Notes: a model not told the origin generated them from the sequence alone. 64,000 bases of DNA from an uncultured cyanobacterium (GCA_903935205.1 CAIZQU010000109.1:1-64000); one strand, 5' to 3'. Positions 8,584 to 18,211 are shown, numbered from the stretch's first letter. Translations and numbers: made by a program.

Positions 8584-9117
8584 GTGTGGGAAGACGGCGG
8601 CGACGAGGACCAAGCCATTGCCGGGTTGCTGCATGACGCCATCGAGGACGCCGGCCAGGACCACGGCTCGATCACCGAGCGCTTCGGCACAGACGTGGCC
8701 GACATCGTCGTGGCCTGCACCGACACATCAGGCCCGGTGGTGGAGGGAGCGGAGAAGGAGCCCTGGCTGCTGCGTAAGACCCGCACGATCGACTCCCTGG
8801 CGACGAAACCGCAGTCCGCCTGGCTGGTGATCGCGGCCGACAAGGCCCATAACGCCCGCGATCTGATGATCGATTCCAGGCGGGATCCCAGCAGCTGGAA
8901 TCGCTTCCGGCAGGGTCCTGAAGGGATGTGCTGGTATCTGTCCCGCCTTCACGATGAACTGCGGCCGCTGCTGCCTGATAGCCGCTCGGTTGAGATGCTT
9001 GGGGCCTGCGTCTCAGGCATCCTCGGCAGCGACGTGGTGCAGTCAAAGCTCCCGCCAGGCCAGAGTGCTGAGGGATGGGTAGCGGCGTATCTGGAGAGGC
9101 GATCAGCGCTTCAGTAG
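8584..9117 (+). CDS. 5'-truncated HD-domain phosphohydrolase
   Basis: The protein resembles small RelA/SpoT-like HD hydrolases, with LLHDAIEDAGQD as the HD core followed by DKAHNARDL. The open frame is homologous from about 8512 (QLHRRQFRKGKPVPYISHL), but no ATG/GTG/TTG lies upstream. The first usable start is GTG 8584, after the first conserved His of the ISHL motif. The 5' end is joined directly to the toxin remnant, evidence of a deletion that removed the native N-terminus. Substrate (nucleotide or ppGpp-like) is unknown. The encoded 177-aa product lacks one metal ligand, so activity is doubtful; it may be a pseudogene. Confidence 0.6.
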   Translation: MWEDGGDEDQAIAGLLHDAIEDAGQDHGSITERFGTDVADIVVACTDTSGPVVEGAEKEPWLLRKTRTIDSLATKPQSAWLVIAADKAHNARDLMIDSRRDPSSWNRFRQGPEGMCWYLSRLHDELRPLLPDSRSVEMLGACVSGILGSDVVQSKLPPGQSAEGWVAAYLERRSALQ

Positions 9118-9369
9118 TCAGATTCTCGCCGATTTTCTCCTTTCCGCTGGTTGTATCGAAGCACGATGGAACACTGTCATTTCCCCAGTCATCTCTGGGC
9201 GGACTCATGCGATCGGAATCCGTCCAGATCCATTCAGTCAATGTCCTCGGCGTCAGCCCAGTGGAAGGGATCGGCTTCAGCAACAGGGCTGAGGGTTCGG
9301 CCGCCTATAGACAAGTGATGCAGCTGGTGCAGCGTTTCGCGTGTTTGGCGGGGGTAGGCAGAGTGCTGC

Positions 9370-12300
9370 ATGGCGATCGAGGATGGCAGCGGATGCCAAT
9401 CGCTGGTCGTGCCGATGTCTAGTCCTGCCGGTCAGCCCCTGGCGCAGCTTCCGCAGGCACAGGCTGATCCGGCTACCACAGCGCTTCTTGAAGGTGGGGC
9501 ATCCGCTCTGTCCGAGCTCCCCGGTCGTGGTTGCGTTGTCCACTGCCGCAGCCACCGCTGGCTTGTGGAAGACGTGGAGCCGGCCGAACACCACGAGGGG
9601 GACACGGTGGTGCGGCTGGCCTGTCTGGACGACGACGCCAACGGCCAGCGGCTGGAGGTGTTCTGGGAGCGGGAGGTGGATCGCCAGGTGCTCGGTGCTT
9701 CCACCTGGGACACGGTGGGCCAGCGAGGCTTTGACCAGCCGCAGGTGTTCGGCAGCTATCTGAACACCCTGCGCTGGAACTGTGTGACCAGCACCGATCC
9801 GGGCCTGTTCCAGTCGCCGCTGCGGGCCGGCATCGATGTGAAGCCCTACCAGCTGGAGCCGCTGCGCAAGGCCCTGCGCATGCCGCGGGTGAGCCTGTTC
9901 ATCGCCGATGACGTGGGCCTGGGCAAGACGATCGAGGCGGGCCTGATCCTGCGGGAGCTGCTGCTGCGCCAGAAGGTGCAGCGGGTGGTGGTGATCGCCC
10001 CGCCCTCGGTGGTGCTGCAGTGGAAAGGGGAGATGGAGAGCCGCTTCGGGCTGGGCTTTGCGGTGATGGACCGCGCCTACATCTTGGAAATGCGGCGGCA
10101 GCGGGGCTGGGGCATCAACCCCTGGGCCACCCACAGCCGCTTCATCCTCAGCCAGGCGCTGGTGCGCGATGAGGCCTATGCCGGGCCGCTGCGCGACTGG
10201 CTGGGGGAGGAGGGCAAGCAGGCGCTGCTGATCCTCGATGAGGCCCACAACGCGGCGCCGGCCAGCGGCTCGAAGTTCGCGATCGACTCCAAGCTCACCC
10301 GCGCCATCCGGGATCTGGCGGGCCGCTTCGAGCACAAGCTGTTCCTCTCGGCCACGCCCCACAACGGCCACAGCAACAGCTTTTCGGCCCTGCTGGAGAT
10401 CCTTGACCCCACCCGCTTCTGCCGCGGCGTCGCCGTGCGCAAGCAGGACCTGGAGGACGTGATGGTGCGGCGCCTCAAGGAGGACCTGCGCCAGATCGGT
10501 GTGGAGCTGCCCGAGCGGCTGGTGGTGCCGGAGGTGATTGATGGCCTCCCCACGGAGACCCCTGAGCTTCGTTTGGCCGAGTTGCTGAGCCGCTACCGCG
10601 AGCAGCGCAACCAGCGCCTCGCCGCTGCCGGCAAGCGCGAGCGAGCTGCCGAGAAGCTGGTGATCGCCAACCTGCAGAAACGGCTGCTGAGTTCCATCGC
10701 CGCTTTTGATCGCACCCTGCAGGTGCACTGCACCACTCTCAGCAAGCGCGCAGGCCAGGAGAGCCGCCACCGGCCGCTGCGGCTGGAGACCCTCGATCTG
10801 CTGGCCGATTCGATCGATGGCGACGACGAGCGGGCGGAGGGGGACGAGGAGGAGCTGCTGCAGGAGGCCGATGCCCAGCACGAGGCGGCGGTGCGTTCAG
10901 CCCTGCAGGCCACAGAGGAGGACTGGCAACTGCTGGGCCAGATGCAGGAGATAGCCCAGGCGGCCCGCTACGAGCCCGACAGCCGCGTGCAGCGCCTGGA
11001 GCGGTTGATCCGCGCCCACCTCTGCCCGCGCCTGGGCCAGGACGGCGCGGAATGGGCGGGCGAGCGGCTGCTGATCTTCACCGAGTACGCCGACACCAAG
11101 GACTGGCTGGAGCGCCGCGTGCGTGAGCTGATCGCCGGCAGCGACCAGGCCGAAGCGCGCCTGGCCACCTTCCATGGCGGCATCGGTGATGAGCGGCGTG
11201 AGGCGATCAAGCGCAGCTTCAACAGCCCGCCCGATGCCGATCCCTTGCGGATCCTGATCGCCACGGATGCAGCGCGCGAGGGCGTGAACCTTCAGAACCA
11301 CTGCAAACGGCTGGTGCACTTCGATGTGCCCTGGAACCCGGGCCGGATGGAGCAGCGCAACGGCCGCATCGACCGCACCTTGCAAAGGGCGCCCCAGGTG
11401 TACTGCCACTACTTCGTGCTGCCCCAGCGCCCGGAAGACACGGTGCTCGACACGGTGGTGCGCAAGACCGACCAGATCCGCACCGAGCTGGGCTGCCTGC
11501 CACCGGTGGTGATCCGCAAGCTGAACGACCTGCTGGCCAAGGGCATCAACCCCACGGCCCTGGCCGCCACCCTGGCGGAGATCGAAGGGCTGGATCAGGA
11601 GGAGGCCTTCCGCCGCACCCGAGCGCTGCTGGAGGAGGAGCTTGAAGGCAGCCGCGAACGCAAGGAGAAGCTGGAAAGCCAGGTGGGCACGTTGGAGCGC
11701 TACCTGGAGCGCTCGCGCAAGTGGCTGAACTTCAGCAGCGGCCTGTTCCGCAGCGCCCTCAACACCAGCCTGCAGCTCACGGGCCAGGGGCGGGGACAGG
11801 GCGACGGCAACACACCGCTGGCCCTGCGCCCCCGCGATCCAGCCCAGGCGGCTGCGGATCCCGATCGCGCCATCTGGGAGTTCCCCACTGCTGAAGAGCT
11901 GCCCGGCGGCGATGCCGTCTGGGGTGATGTGCTCGATGCCCTGCGGCCGCCGCGCCAGCTGGGCCAGAAGCTGTGGCAGTGGCGCCAGGAGACGGCGCTG
12001 CAGCCGGTGGTGTTCCGCGATCCGCAGGAGGTGAATGCCGATCGGGTGCATCTGCATCTGGAGCATCCGCTGGTGCAACGGCTGCTGCGCCGCTTCCTGA
12101 TGCGTGGTTTCCAGAGCGATGCCCTCAGCCGGGCCGCGGTGCTGGGCACCAGCGACGACACCGCCAAGCTGATCGTGCTGGCGCGGCTGAGCCTTTACGG
12201 CCACGGGGCGGCGCGGCTGCACGACGAGGTGCTGGCGGTGGTGGCCGAATGGGATCCGGCCGATCCGAGCCGGCGGCTGCGCAAGCTCAGCGACGCCAAG

Positions 12301-12825
12301 AGCCAGCGGGCCCTGGAGGATCTGGAGGCGACGCTGCAGCAACGGCTGGAGGCGCCGGAGGGCATCACCGCTGCCCTGAAAGGGCACCTGGGCGCGGACG
12401 TGGCCCAGCTGCGCGGGGGCCTCGATCAGCTGGTGGAGCAACGCCGCGAGGATGCCGCAGGCAAGCTCGGCAAACGCGCCGAAGAGGAAGCCGCCCGTTT
12501 CTGCAAGGTGCTGGAGGAGCAGCGCAAGCGCATCCTCAGCAGTCGCAGCCGCGTGAAGGAGAACCCCGATCAGCTGCTGCTCGAGCTCGGCGACATCGCC
12601 GATGCGGATGAGCTCAAGGCGGTGCGCCGCCAGGTGGCCGACAACTGGCGCTACTGGGAGCAGCGGCTGGCGTCGATCGACACCGACCTGGAGCGCGAAC
12701 CCGAGCGCATCCGCCGCACCTTCGCGCTGCAGACCCACCGGGTGGAGCCGGCTGGTGCGATCTATCTCTGGCCGCAGGACACACCGCCCCAAGGGGCAGA
12801 GCTCCATGGAGTTCCGGCAGGATGA
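9370..12825 (+). CDS. drmD: DISARM DrmD, SNF2-type helicase
   Basis: This 1151-aa SNF2-family ATPase fits DrmD, the signature helicase of class 1 DISARM phage defence. Visible motifs are Walker A DVGLGKTIEAG near residue 180, DEAH near 288, SATPHNGH near 337, the C-terminal lobe TDAAREGVNLQ near 631 and QRNGRIDR near 661. A long helical region follows. The ATG at 9370 has GGGGGTAGG upstream; ATG 9415 is an alternative that still leaves the conserved part intact. The gene is the first of a run of plus-strand genes, and its TGA overlaps the next ATG by four bases (ATGA). DISARM restricts incoming phage DNA with its methylase marking self. The identification rests on these motifs together with drmMI, drmA, drmB and drmC downstream. 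Confidence 0.92.
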   Translation: MAIEDGSGCQSLVVPMSSPAGQPLAQLPQAQADPATTALLEGGASALSELPGRGCVVHCRSHRWLVEDVEPAEHHEGDTVVRLACLDDDANGQRLEVFWEREVDRQVLGASTWDTVGQRGFDQPQVFGSYLNTLRWNCVTSTDPGLFQSPLRAGIDVKPYQLEPLRKALRMPRVSLFIADDVGLGKTIEAGLILRELLLRQKVQRVVVIAPPSVVLQWKGEMESRFGLGFAVMDRAYILEMRRQRGWGINPWATHSRFILSQALVRDEAYAGPLRDWLGEEGKQALLILDEAHNAAPASGSKFAIDSKLTRAIRDLAGRFEHKLFLSATPHNGHSNSFSALLEILDPTRFCRGVAVRKQDLEDVMVRRLKEDLRQIGVELPERLVVPEVIDGLPTETPELRLAELLSRYREQRNQRLAAAGKRERAAEKLVIANLQKRLLSSIAAFDRTLQVHCTTLSKRAGQESRHRPLRLETLDLLADSIDGDDERAEGDEEELLQEADAQHEAAVRSALQATEEDWQLLGQMQEIAQAARYEPDSRVQRLERLIRAHLCPRLGQDGAEWAGERLLIFTEYADTKDWLERRVRELIAGSDQAEARLATFHGGIGDERREAIKRSFNSPPDADPLRILIATDAAREGVNLQNHCKRLVHFDVPWNPGRMEQRNGRIDRTLQRAPQVYCHYFVLPQRPEDTVLDTVVRKTDQIRTELGCLPPVVIRKLNDLLAKGINPTALAATLAEIEGLDQEEAFRRTRALLEEELEGSRERKEKLESQVGTLERYLERSRKWLNFSSGLFRSALNTSLQLTGQGRGQGDGNTPLALRPRDPAQAAADPDRAIWEFPTAEELPGGDAVWGDVLDALRPPRQLGQKLWQWRQETALQPVVFRDPQEVNADRVHLHLEHPLVQRLLRRFLMRGFQSDALSRAAVLGTSDDTAKLIVLARLSLYGHGAARLHDEVLAVVAEWDPADPSRRLRKLSDAKSQRALEDLEATLQQRLEAPEGITAALKGHLGADVAQLRGGLDQLVEQRREDAAGKLGKRAEEEAARFCKVLEEQRKRILSSRSRVKENPDQLLLELGDIADADELKAVRRQVADNWRYWEQRLASIDTDLEREPERIRRTFALQTHRVEPAGAIYLWPQDTPPQGAELHGVPAG

Positions 12826-13172
12826 CAGACATGACCCTCCTCCCTCCGGCCAGTCCGGCGCCTCTGGTGACCCGCGAGGCCCTGCGGGCCTTCACCCAGC
12901 GCCTGGTGGAGCACTTTGCGCCCGTGAAGGTGATCCTGTTCGGTTCCCTGGCCAGGGGTGAGGGCCGCTGGGACTCCGATGCCGACATCCTGGTGGTGAT
13001 GCCCTTTGAGGGCAGTTCGTTTGAACAGCGGCTGACGATGCTCCAGGTGGGGGCACCCCAGTTCCCTGTGGACCTGTTGCTGTGCCGGCCAGAAGCCCTG
13101 CAGCAGCGATACGCCTGGGGGGATCCCTTCATCCGCGATGCCATGGATCATGGCGAGGTGCTCCATGGCTGA
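12822..13172 (+). CDS. MNT-type nucleotidyltransferase (antitoxin-like)
   Basis: This 116-aa protein is a minimal nucleotidyltransferase of the MNT/DNA polymerase beta superfamily. The active-site signature GSLARGEGRWDSDADILV fits GSx10DxD, so the catalytic residues are present. Such proteins pair with HEPN ribonuclease toxins and in characterised pairs inactivate them by AMPylation. The start overlaps drmD by four bases and its end overlaps the following HEPN gene by eight bases, so it is translationally embedded in the DISARM operon. That the pair acts as toxin-antitoxin here is inferred from family knowledge. Confidence 0.85.
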   Translation: MTDMTLLPPASPAPLVTREALRAFTQRLVEHFAPVKVILFGSLARGEGRWDSDADILVVMPFEGSSFEQRLTMLQVGAPQFPVDLLLCRPEALQQRYAWGDPFIRDAMDHGEVLHG

Positions 13173-13575
13173 GCTGACGCCGTTGGTGGAAGCGTGGGTC
13201 CGCTATGCGGAGGAGGACTGGCAAGACAGTCAGATCCTGGTCGGAGCTGGTGGGAACAGTCGCAGCATCTGCTTCCACGCTCAGCAATGCATCGAAAAAC
13301 TGTTCAAAGCAGAGCTGATGCGACTGGGGATCGCAGTACCCAAAACCCACAGCCTGCGCACTTTGTCCGCCCTGCTGAGCGAAGCGGACAGCACCTGGGT
13401 CGCCAACAGCACAGATCTGGATCGATTGTCGCTGGCGGCCGTGGATCTTCGCTATCCCGACCCCGGAGAACCCGAGCCGCAGATGGACCAGGCGCAGGTG
13501 CTTGCGGGTGCGCTGGAGCTGCGAAAGGAACTCCTGCGGCGCCTGCTGAACACCGACGACCAGGAGGTGCGCTGA
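13165..13575 (+). CDS. HEPN-domain protein (MNT partner)
   Basis: This 136-aa, all-helical protein matches the HEPN family usually paired with MNT: WVRYAEEDWQDSQILVGAG at the N-terminus, FHAQQCIEKLFKAEL in the middle, KTHSLRTL, and DLRYPDPGE near residue 95. No clear Rx4-6H ribonuclease motif is visible, as is common in this HEPN branch, so toxicity is uncertain. ATG 13165 is chosen because family homology begins at AELTPLVEAWVR; nine upstream codons are also open. It overlaps the MNT gene by eight bases and the methylase gene by one (TGATG). Its position between drmD and drmMI is not part of the canonical DISARM set. Confidence 0.82.
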   Translation: MAELTPLVEAWVRYAEEDWQDSQILVGAGGNSRSICFHAQQCIEKLFKAELMRLGIAVPKTHSLRTLSALLSEADSTWVANSTDLDRLSLAAVDLRYPDPGEPEPQMDQAQVLAGALELRKELLRRLLNTDDQEVR

Positions 13576-16500
13576 TGACAACGCTCACCCCTGGCCCCCA
13601 CACCCACGAGCAGTGGCTCGGGCTGGTGCAACCCGTGGGTCTGGTGGTGGCCCCGGCGGTGCTGAGCGCCCTGCAGCTGTTTCCCAACCAGAGCACCCCG
13701 TATCTCTCGGCCCGGCAGCGCCAGCTGGAAGGGTTGTTGGAGGAGGTGGAGGGTCCGGGCGGTCAACCGCTGGCCGTGGTGCCGAGCTTTGCGCTGCTGG
13801 CCACCGACTTGCTCGACTGGGGCGAGGCCGATCTGGTGGCGGCCGCTGAACTGCAGGCCGTGCCCGAGGTGCTGCTGGCCGAATACGGCGAAACCCTGCG
13901 CCCTACACACGGCGTGCCGAAGTTTGAGGTCGCGATGGCGGCGGCCGATGGTCCAGGCGGCGAGACAACGACCAAGGGCTCCACAGCGTCCAACCAGCTG
14001 CAGGCCCTGGTGCTCGACCTCACCCAGTGGCGCGACGCCGGCGGCAAGCCTGATCCCCAGTGGGGCCGTGATTTCGACGCCAACTGGAACCCCACGGGCC
14101 ACGGCTGGGATGCCACGCCGCAGCAGCGCTTCGAGCGGCTGCTCAAGGAAACGGAGATCCCCATCGGCCTGTTGTTCAACGGCTCCCAGCTGCGGCTGAT
14201 TCATGCGCCGCGGGGTGAATCGAGCGGCTGGCTGACGATGCCCCTCGAACCGATGGCGGAGGTGGCGGGCCGGCCGATGCTGGGCGCGTTGGAGCTGCTG
14301 CTGGGGGTGGACCGGCTGTTCGGCGGCAACCCGGAACAGCGCCTGCCGGCGGTGCTGGCGGCCAGCCGCAAGAACCAGAACGAGGTGAGCACCCGCCTGG
14401 CCGAGCAGGTGCTCGAAGCCCTGTGGGAGCTGTTGCTGGGCTTCGATGCGGCCGAGCGCATCGCCCGGGAGGCCAACGGCGCGGTGCTGGGTGATCTCCC
14501 CAGATCAGAGGAGGGCCAGAAGCAGCTCTATGGCGGCCTGATCACGGTGCTGCTGCGGCTGGTGTTCCTGCTCTATGCGGAAGACGAAGCGCTGATGCCC
14601 AAAGACTCGCTCTATGGGCAGCACTACAGCGTCAGCGCTCTGGCCGATCGCCTGCGCCAGGAGCGCTTTGAGCACCAGAACGCCATGGCCGACCGGCGCG
14701 GTGCCTGGGCCTCGCTGCTGAGCCTGTTCCGCCTGGTGTACGACGGCGGCGGCGCCGATCCGAACTATCTGCCAGCGCGCCACGGCGAACTGTTTGATCC
14801 CGACGCCTATCCGTTCCTGGAGGGCCGCAAACCGGGCAGCAGCTACGAGGGCGACGTGCTCACCAACCTGCCATCGATCAGCGACGACGTGGTGGAAAAG
14901 GTGCTCACCCGGCTGCTGTGGCTCGCGGACGACAACAAGGTGGCCCAGCGGCTCAACTACCGCTCGCTCGATGTGGAGCAGATCGGCTCGGTGTACGAGG
15001 GGATCATGGGCTTCACGGTGGAGGGTGCCACCGGCCCCAGCGTGGGGATCACCTATCGGCCGCCGCGCCAGAAGATCACGATCACTGTGGTGGTGGACGC
15101 CGAGCAGCTGCTGGCGGTGGGCGGAGGCAAACGCGAGAAATGGCTGGATGATCAGGCCGGCGTGGCGCTGAAACTGCCGGCGAAGGCCAAGGAGGGTCTC
15201 AAGCAGGCGAACTCCCTGGCGGAGCTGTGCCTGGCCCTGGGCAATCGCCTCTCACCCCACACCCCCAACGGCCTGGCGGCGAGCTCGCTGATCCTGCAGC
15301 CCACGGCCGAACGCCGCCGCAGCGGCAGCCACTACACGCCAAGGGCGCTCACCGAACCGATCGTGGCCGAAGCGTTCCGTCCCTGGCTGGAGCGCTGCAA
15401 CCACAAGCCCACGGCGGAGCAGATCCTGGCGCTGAAGGTCTGCGATCCGGCGATGGGATCAGGGGCCTTCCTGGTCGCCGTCTGTCGCTTCCTGGCGGGC
15501 TGGCTGGTGCAGGCCTGGGAGCGCGAGGGGTATCCCGAGGGCTTCAGGGCTGAGTGGGATAAAGATGTGGTGGCCCGCCGCCTGATCGCCCAGCGCTGCC
15601 TGTATGGGGTGGATAAGAACCCGTTTGCGGTGAACCTGGCCAAGCTGTCGCTCTGGCTGGTGACGCTCAGCAAGGAGTTGCCGTTCACCTTTGTCGATCA
15701 CGCGCTCAAGTGCGGTGATTCGCTGGTGGGCTACTCGGTGCAGGAGATCCGTGCGGCGATGCGGGAGGTGCAGCTTGGCTTCCTCGACGATCAGAACCGT
15801 ATCTATGAACAGATGGGGATCGACCGGCGTGAGAGCTTCGCCTTCGACAGCCTCACGGATGCCGACTACGACACCAAGAAGCTGCGGCTTGAGCAGCAGA
15901 TCAAAGCGACGGAAGGCCTTCGCCAAGCCGGTGATCTGATGGTGGCGGCTTTCTTCGCCAAATCAAGGCCTAAGGAGCGGGCAGAAAAGCAGCAGGTGTA
16001 TCTGGCCATGCTCAGCGGCACCTTCCACGACGATGGTCTTGCGGAGACTGTTCAGGAGATTCGGGAACGACTGGCCTCAGGCGAAAAGGGGATCGCCCCC
16101 TTCCATTGGAATCTGGAGTTTCCGGAGGTGTTCGGCGACGCGCGAGACGGCTTTGATGTGTTTGTGGGCAATCCACCTTTCATCGGAGGCAAGCGCATCA
16201 GTTCGATGGCAGGAGATGCTTACAAGGAATGGCTCCAGGAGATTTCAGTTGACGGTAATGCCAATGCCGATCTGGTCGCCCACTTCTTCCGGCGTTGCTT
16301 CCAGCTGCTGCGGCCCAGTGGATCCTTGGGGTTGATCGCCACCAACACCATCGCCCAGGGCGATACCCGCAGCACCGCCCTTCGATGGATCTGCCTGAAT
16401 GGCGGCACGATCTATGCGGCGCGCAAGCGCTACAAGTGGCCGGGCGTGGCGGCTGTGGTGGTGAGCGTGGTGCACTTGCTCAAGGGTGCGTATGCCGGAG

Positions 16501-17903
16501 CGAAACTGCTTGATCGGCGGCAGGAGGAGAAGATCACAGCATTCCTTCTAGCCAAGGGCGGAAGTGATGACCCTAAAAAACTTGTCTCTAATTCTGGCAA
16601 AAGCTACGTAGGCAGTGTGGTGTTGGGCATGGGCTTCACCTTCGATGATTCGGGGCCGGCGGACGACGACACACCCGGCACCCCTATACCGATTGCCACG
16701 ATGGAGCGGCTGATCGCGGAGAACTCGAAGAACGCTGAGGTGATTTTTCCGTTTATTGGCGGCGAGGAAGTCAATAGCAGCCCCATCCACGCGCATCATC
16801 GCTACGTGATCAACTTTGGAGATAGACCCATGGATGACTGCATGCGCGACTGGCCAGCACTTATGTCAATCATAGAAAAGAAAGTCAGGCCAATACGCCT
16901 GCAATCCAAGAGGCCTGTCTACAAAGAGAAGTGGTGGCAGTTTGCAGAGAAGCAGTCTGCTCTTTACGAGGCTATTGGTGACTCCAGGATTGTATTAGCG
17001 ATTCCTTGCATTAGTAATACCATGGCGTTTGCCGCCCTTGAAAGCGGTCAAGTCTTTTCACATAAGCTCATAGCGTTTCCGGTGGGGCGCGACTCGTCAT
17101 ATTTGGCATTGCTCCAGTCACGAGTTCATGAGTTTTGGGCGCGTGCTTTTAGTTCCTCTATGAAGGATGACCTGAACTATTCCCCAACTGACTGCTTCGA
17201 AACCTTCCCCTTCCCAGTCGCCCTCCTCGATTCCACCGCCAACGATCCCACCCACGAGGCCACCCGCTTGAGCCTCGAAGCCATCGGCGAGCGCTACCAC
17301 CAGTTCCGAGCCGAGCTGATGGTGCGCAACAACGAAGGCCTCACCAGCACCTACAACCGCTTCCACGATCCCGCCGAAACCAGCAGCGGCCTGCTGCAGT
17401 TGCGAGCGCTCCACCAGGAGATGGATCAGGCGGTGCTGCAGGCCTACGGCTGGAGCGAGGTGCTCAGCGAGGCGGTCGCCGCCAACCCCCACCACACCCC
17501 CTGCGGCTTCGGCCTCGACTACCTCGATATCGAAGACGACATCCAGCTCCCCGAGGCCCTGCAGGAGCGCATCGCCAGCGGAGACCTGTTCTTCTGGGAG
17601 GCCGGCGACGCCCTCGATTTCCAGGGTCAGCTCCAGGCCTGCGGCGCCATCAGCGGCCGCCGCAAACTCCCCTGGCGCTACCGCTGGCCTGATGCCGTCC
17701 GCGATGACGTGCTCGCTCGGCTGCTGGCGCTGAATGCCGAGCGGTACCAGGAGGAGGTGGATCAGGGTCTCCATGGCGGTGGCCGAGGCCGTGGTGGCGG
17801 AAGCAGCTCTGGAGGCTCTGGCACCGGCCGGCGGCGCGGGCGGCCGCCGAAGACTCCGGCCCCTGATTCCGGCCAGACTGCCCAGATCGGACTGGCGTTA
17901 TGA
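13575..17903 (+). CDS. drmMI: DISARM DrmMI, N6-adenine DNA methyltransferase
   Basis: This 1442-aa protein carries methyltransferase motif I CDPAMGSGAFLVAV near residue 623 and the catalytic NPPF (VGNPPFIGG) near 865, the PglX/type IIG-like amino-methylase arrangement expected of class 1 DISARM DrmMI. The enzyme would methylate adenine in a host motif so that self DNA is spared. The N-terminal 600 residues are a large helical region. The C-terminal tail after about residue 1410 is Gly/Ser/Arg-rich. The segment coded by about 16540-17165 has conspicuously lower G+C than the rest of the gene and falls where target recognition is expected, suggesting replacement by recombination. It starts by TGATG overlap with the HEPN gene and ends by ATGA overlap with mntA. 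Confidence 0.9.
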   Translation: MTTLTPGPHTHEQWLGLVQPVGLVVAPAVLSALQLFPNQSTPYLSARQRQLEGLLEEVEGPGGQPLAVVPSFALLATDLLDWGEADLVAAAELQAVPEVLLAEYGETLRPTHGVPKFEVAMAAADGPGGETTTKGSTASNQLQALVLDLTQWRDAGGKPDPQWGRDFDANWNPTGHGWDATPQQRFERLLKETEIPIGLLFNGSQLRLIHAPRGESSGWLTMPLEPMAEVAGRPMLGALELLLGVDRLFGGNPEQRLPAVLAASRKNQNEVSTRLAEQVLEALWELLLGFDAAERIAREANGAVLGDLPRSEEGQKQLYGGLITVLLRLVFLLYAEDEALMPKDSLYGQHYSVSALADRLRQERFEHQNAMADRRGAWASLLSLFRLVYDGGGADPNYLPARHGELFDPDAYPFLEGRKPGSSYEGDVLTNLPSISDDVVEKVLTRLLWLADDNKVAQRLNYRSLDVEQIGSVYEGIMGFTVEGATGPSVGITYRPPRQKITITVVVDAEQLLAVGGGKREKWLDDQAGVALKLPAKAKEGLKQANSLAELCLALGNRLSPHTPNGLAASSLILQPTAERRRSGSHYTPRALTEPIVAEAFRPWLERCNHKPTAEQILALKVCDPAMGSGAFLVAVCRFLAGWLVQAWEREGYPEGFRAEWDKDVVARRLIAQRCLYGVDKNPFAVNLAKLSLWLVTLSKELPFTFVDHALKCGDSLVGYSVQEIRAAMREVQLGFLDDQNRIYEQMGIDRRESFAFDSLTDADYDTKKLRLEQQIKATEGLRQAGDLMVAAFFAKSRPKERAEKQQVYLAMLSGTFHDDGLAETVQEIRERLASGEKGIAPFHWNLEFPEVFGDARDGFDVFVGNPPFIGGKRISSMAGDAYKEWLQEISVDGNANADLVAHFFRRCFQLLRPSGSLGLIATNTIAQGDTRSTALRWICLNGGTIYAARKRYKWPGVAAVVVSVVHLLKGAYAGAKLLDRRQEEKITAFLLAKGGSDDPKKLVSNSGKSYVGSVVLGMGFTFDDSGPADDDTPGTPIPIATMERLIAENSKNAEVIFPFIGGEEVNSSPIHAHHRYVINFGDRPMDDCMRDWPALMSIIEKKVRPIRLQSKRPVYKEKWWQFAEKQSALYEAIGDSRIVLAIPCISNTMAFAALESGQVFSHKLIAFPVGRDSSYLALLQSRVHEFWARAFSSSMKDDLNYSPTDCFETFPFPVALLDSTANDPTHEATRLSLEAIGERYHQFRAELMVRNNEGLTSTYNRFHDPAETSSGLLQLRALHQEMDQAVLQAYGWSEVLSEAVAANPHHTPCGFGLDYLDIEDDIQLPEALQERIASGDLFFWEAGDALDFQGQLQACGAISGRRKLPWRYRWPDAVRDDVLARLLALNAERYQEEVDQGLHGGGRGRGGGSSSGGSGTGRRRGRPPKTPAPDSGQTAQIGLAL

Positions 17904-18211
17904 CCATCGCCCTCGCCCAGCCCCAGCTTGACGCCATCGCCGCTGCCTGCCGGCAGCACCATGTGGCACGTCTGCATGCCTTCGGATCGGTGCTGAGGCC
18001 CGATTACCGCCGCGGCATCAGTGACATCGACTTACTGGTGGAGTTTGAAGACCTTCAGCCCACAGACCTTGTTGAGGCGTACTTCGGCCTCGAGCAACAG
18101 CTCACCGAGAGCATGGGCCCCGCCGTTGATCTGGTGATGGCCACGGCCGTGGGCAACCCCATCGTGCGCGCAGGCATCGACGCCTCCAAGCAGCTGATCT
18201 ATGCAGCGTGA
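17900..18211 (+). CDS. mntA: MntA-like antitoxin nucleotidyltransferase
   Basis: This 103-aa minimal nucleotidyltransferase has the motif GSVLRPDYRRGISDIDLLVE. The spacing between GS and DxD is eleven residues, one more than the usual ten. In characterised MntA-HepT modules the enzyme transfers AMP groups to a tyrosine of HepT and so silences it. The gene overlaps drmMI by four bases and hepT by eleven. It differs clearly from the first MNT at 12822, so the two were acquired separately rather than by recent duplication. Confidence 0.86.
   Translation: MTIALAQPQLDAIAAACRQHHVARLHAFGSVLRPDYRRGISDIDLLVEFEDLQPTDLVEAYFGLEQQLTESMGPAVDLVMATAVGNPIVRAGIDASKQLIYAA

Noticed and set aside
9277..12807. 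Long open frames on the minus strand opposite drmD
   Set aside because: They mirror the codon structure of drmD in very G+C-rich DNA, are rich in Gln/Leu/Arg/His without motifs, and drmD carries clear helicase motifs.
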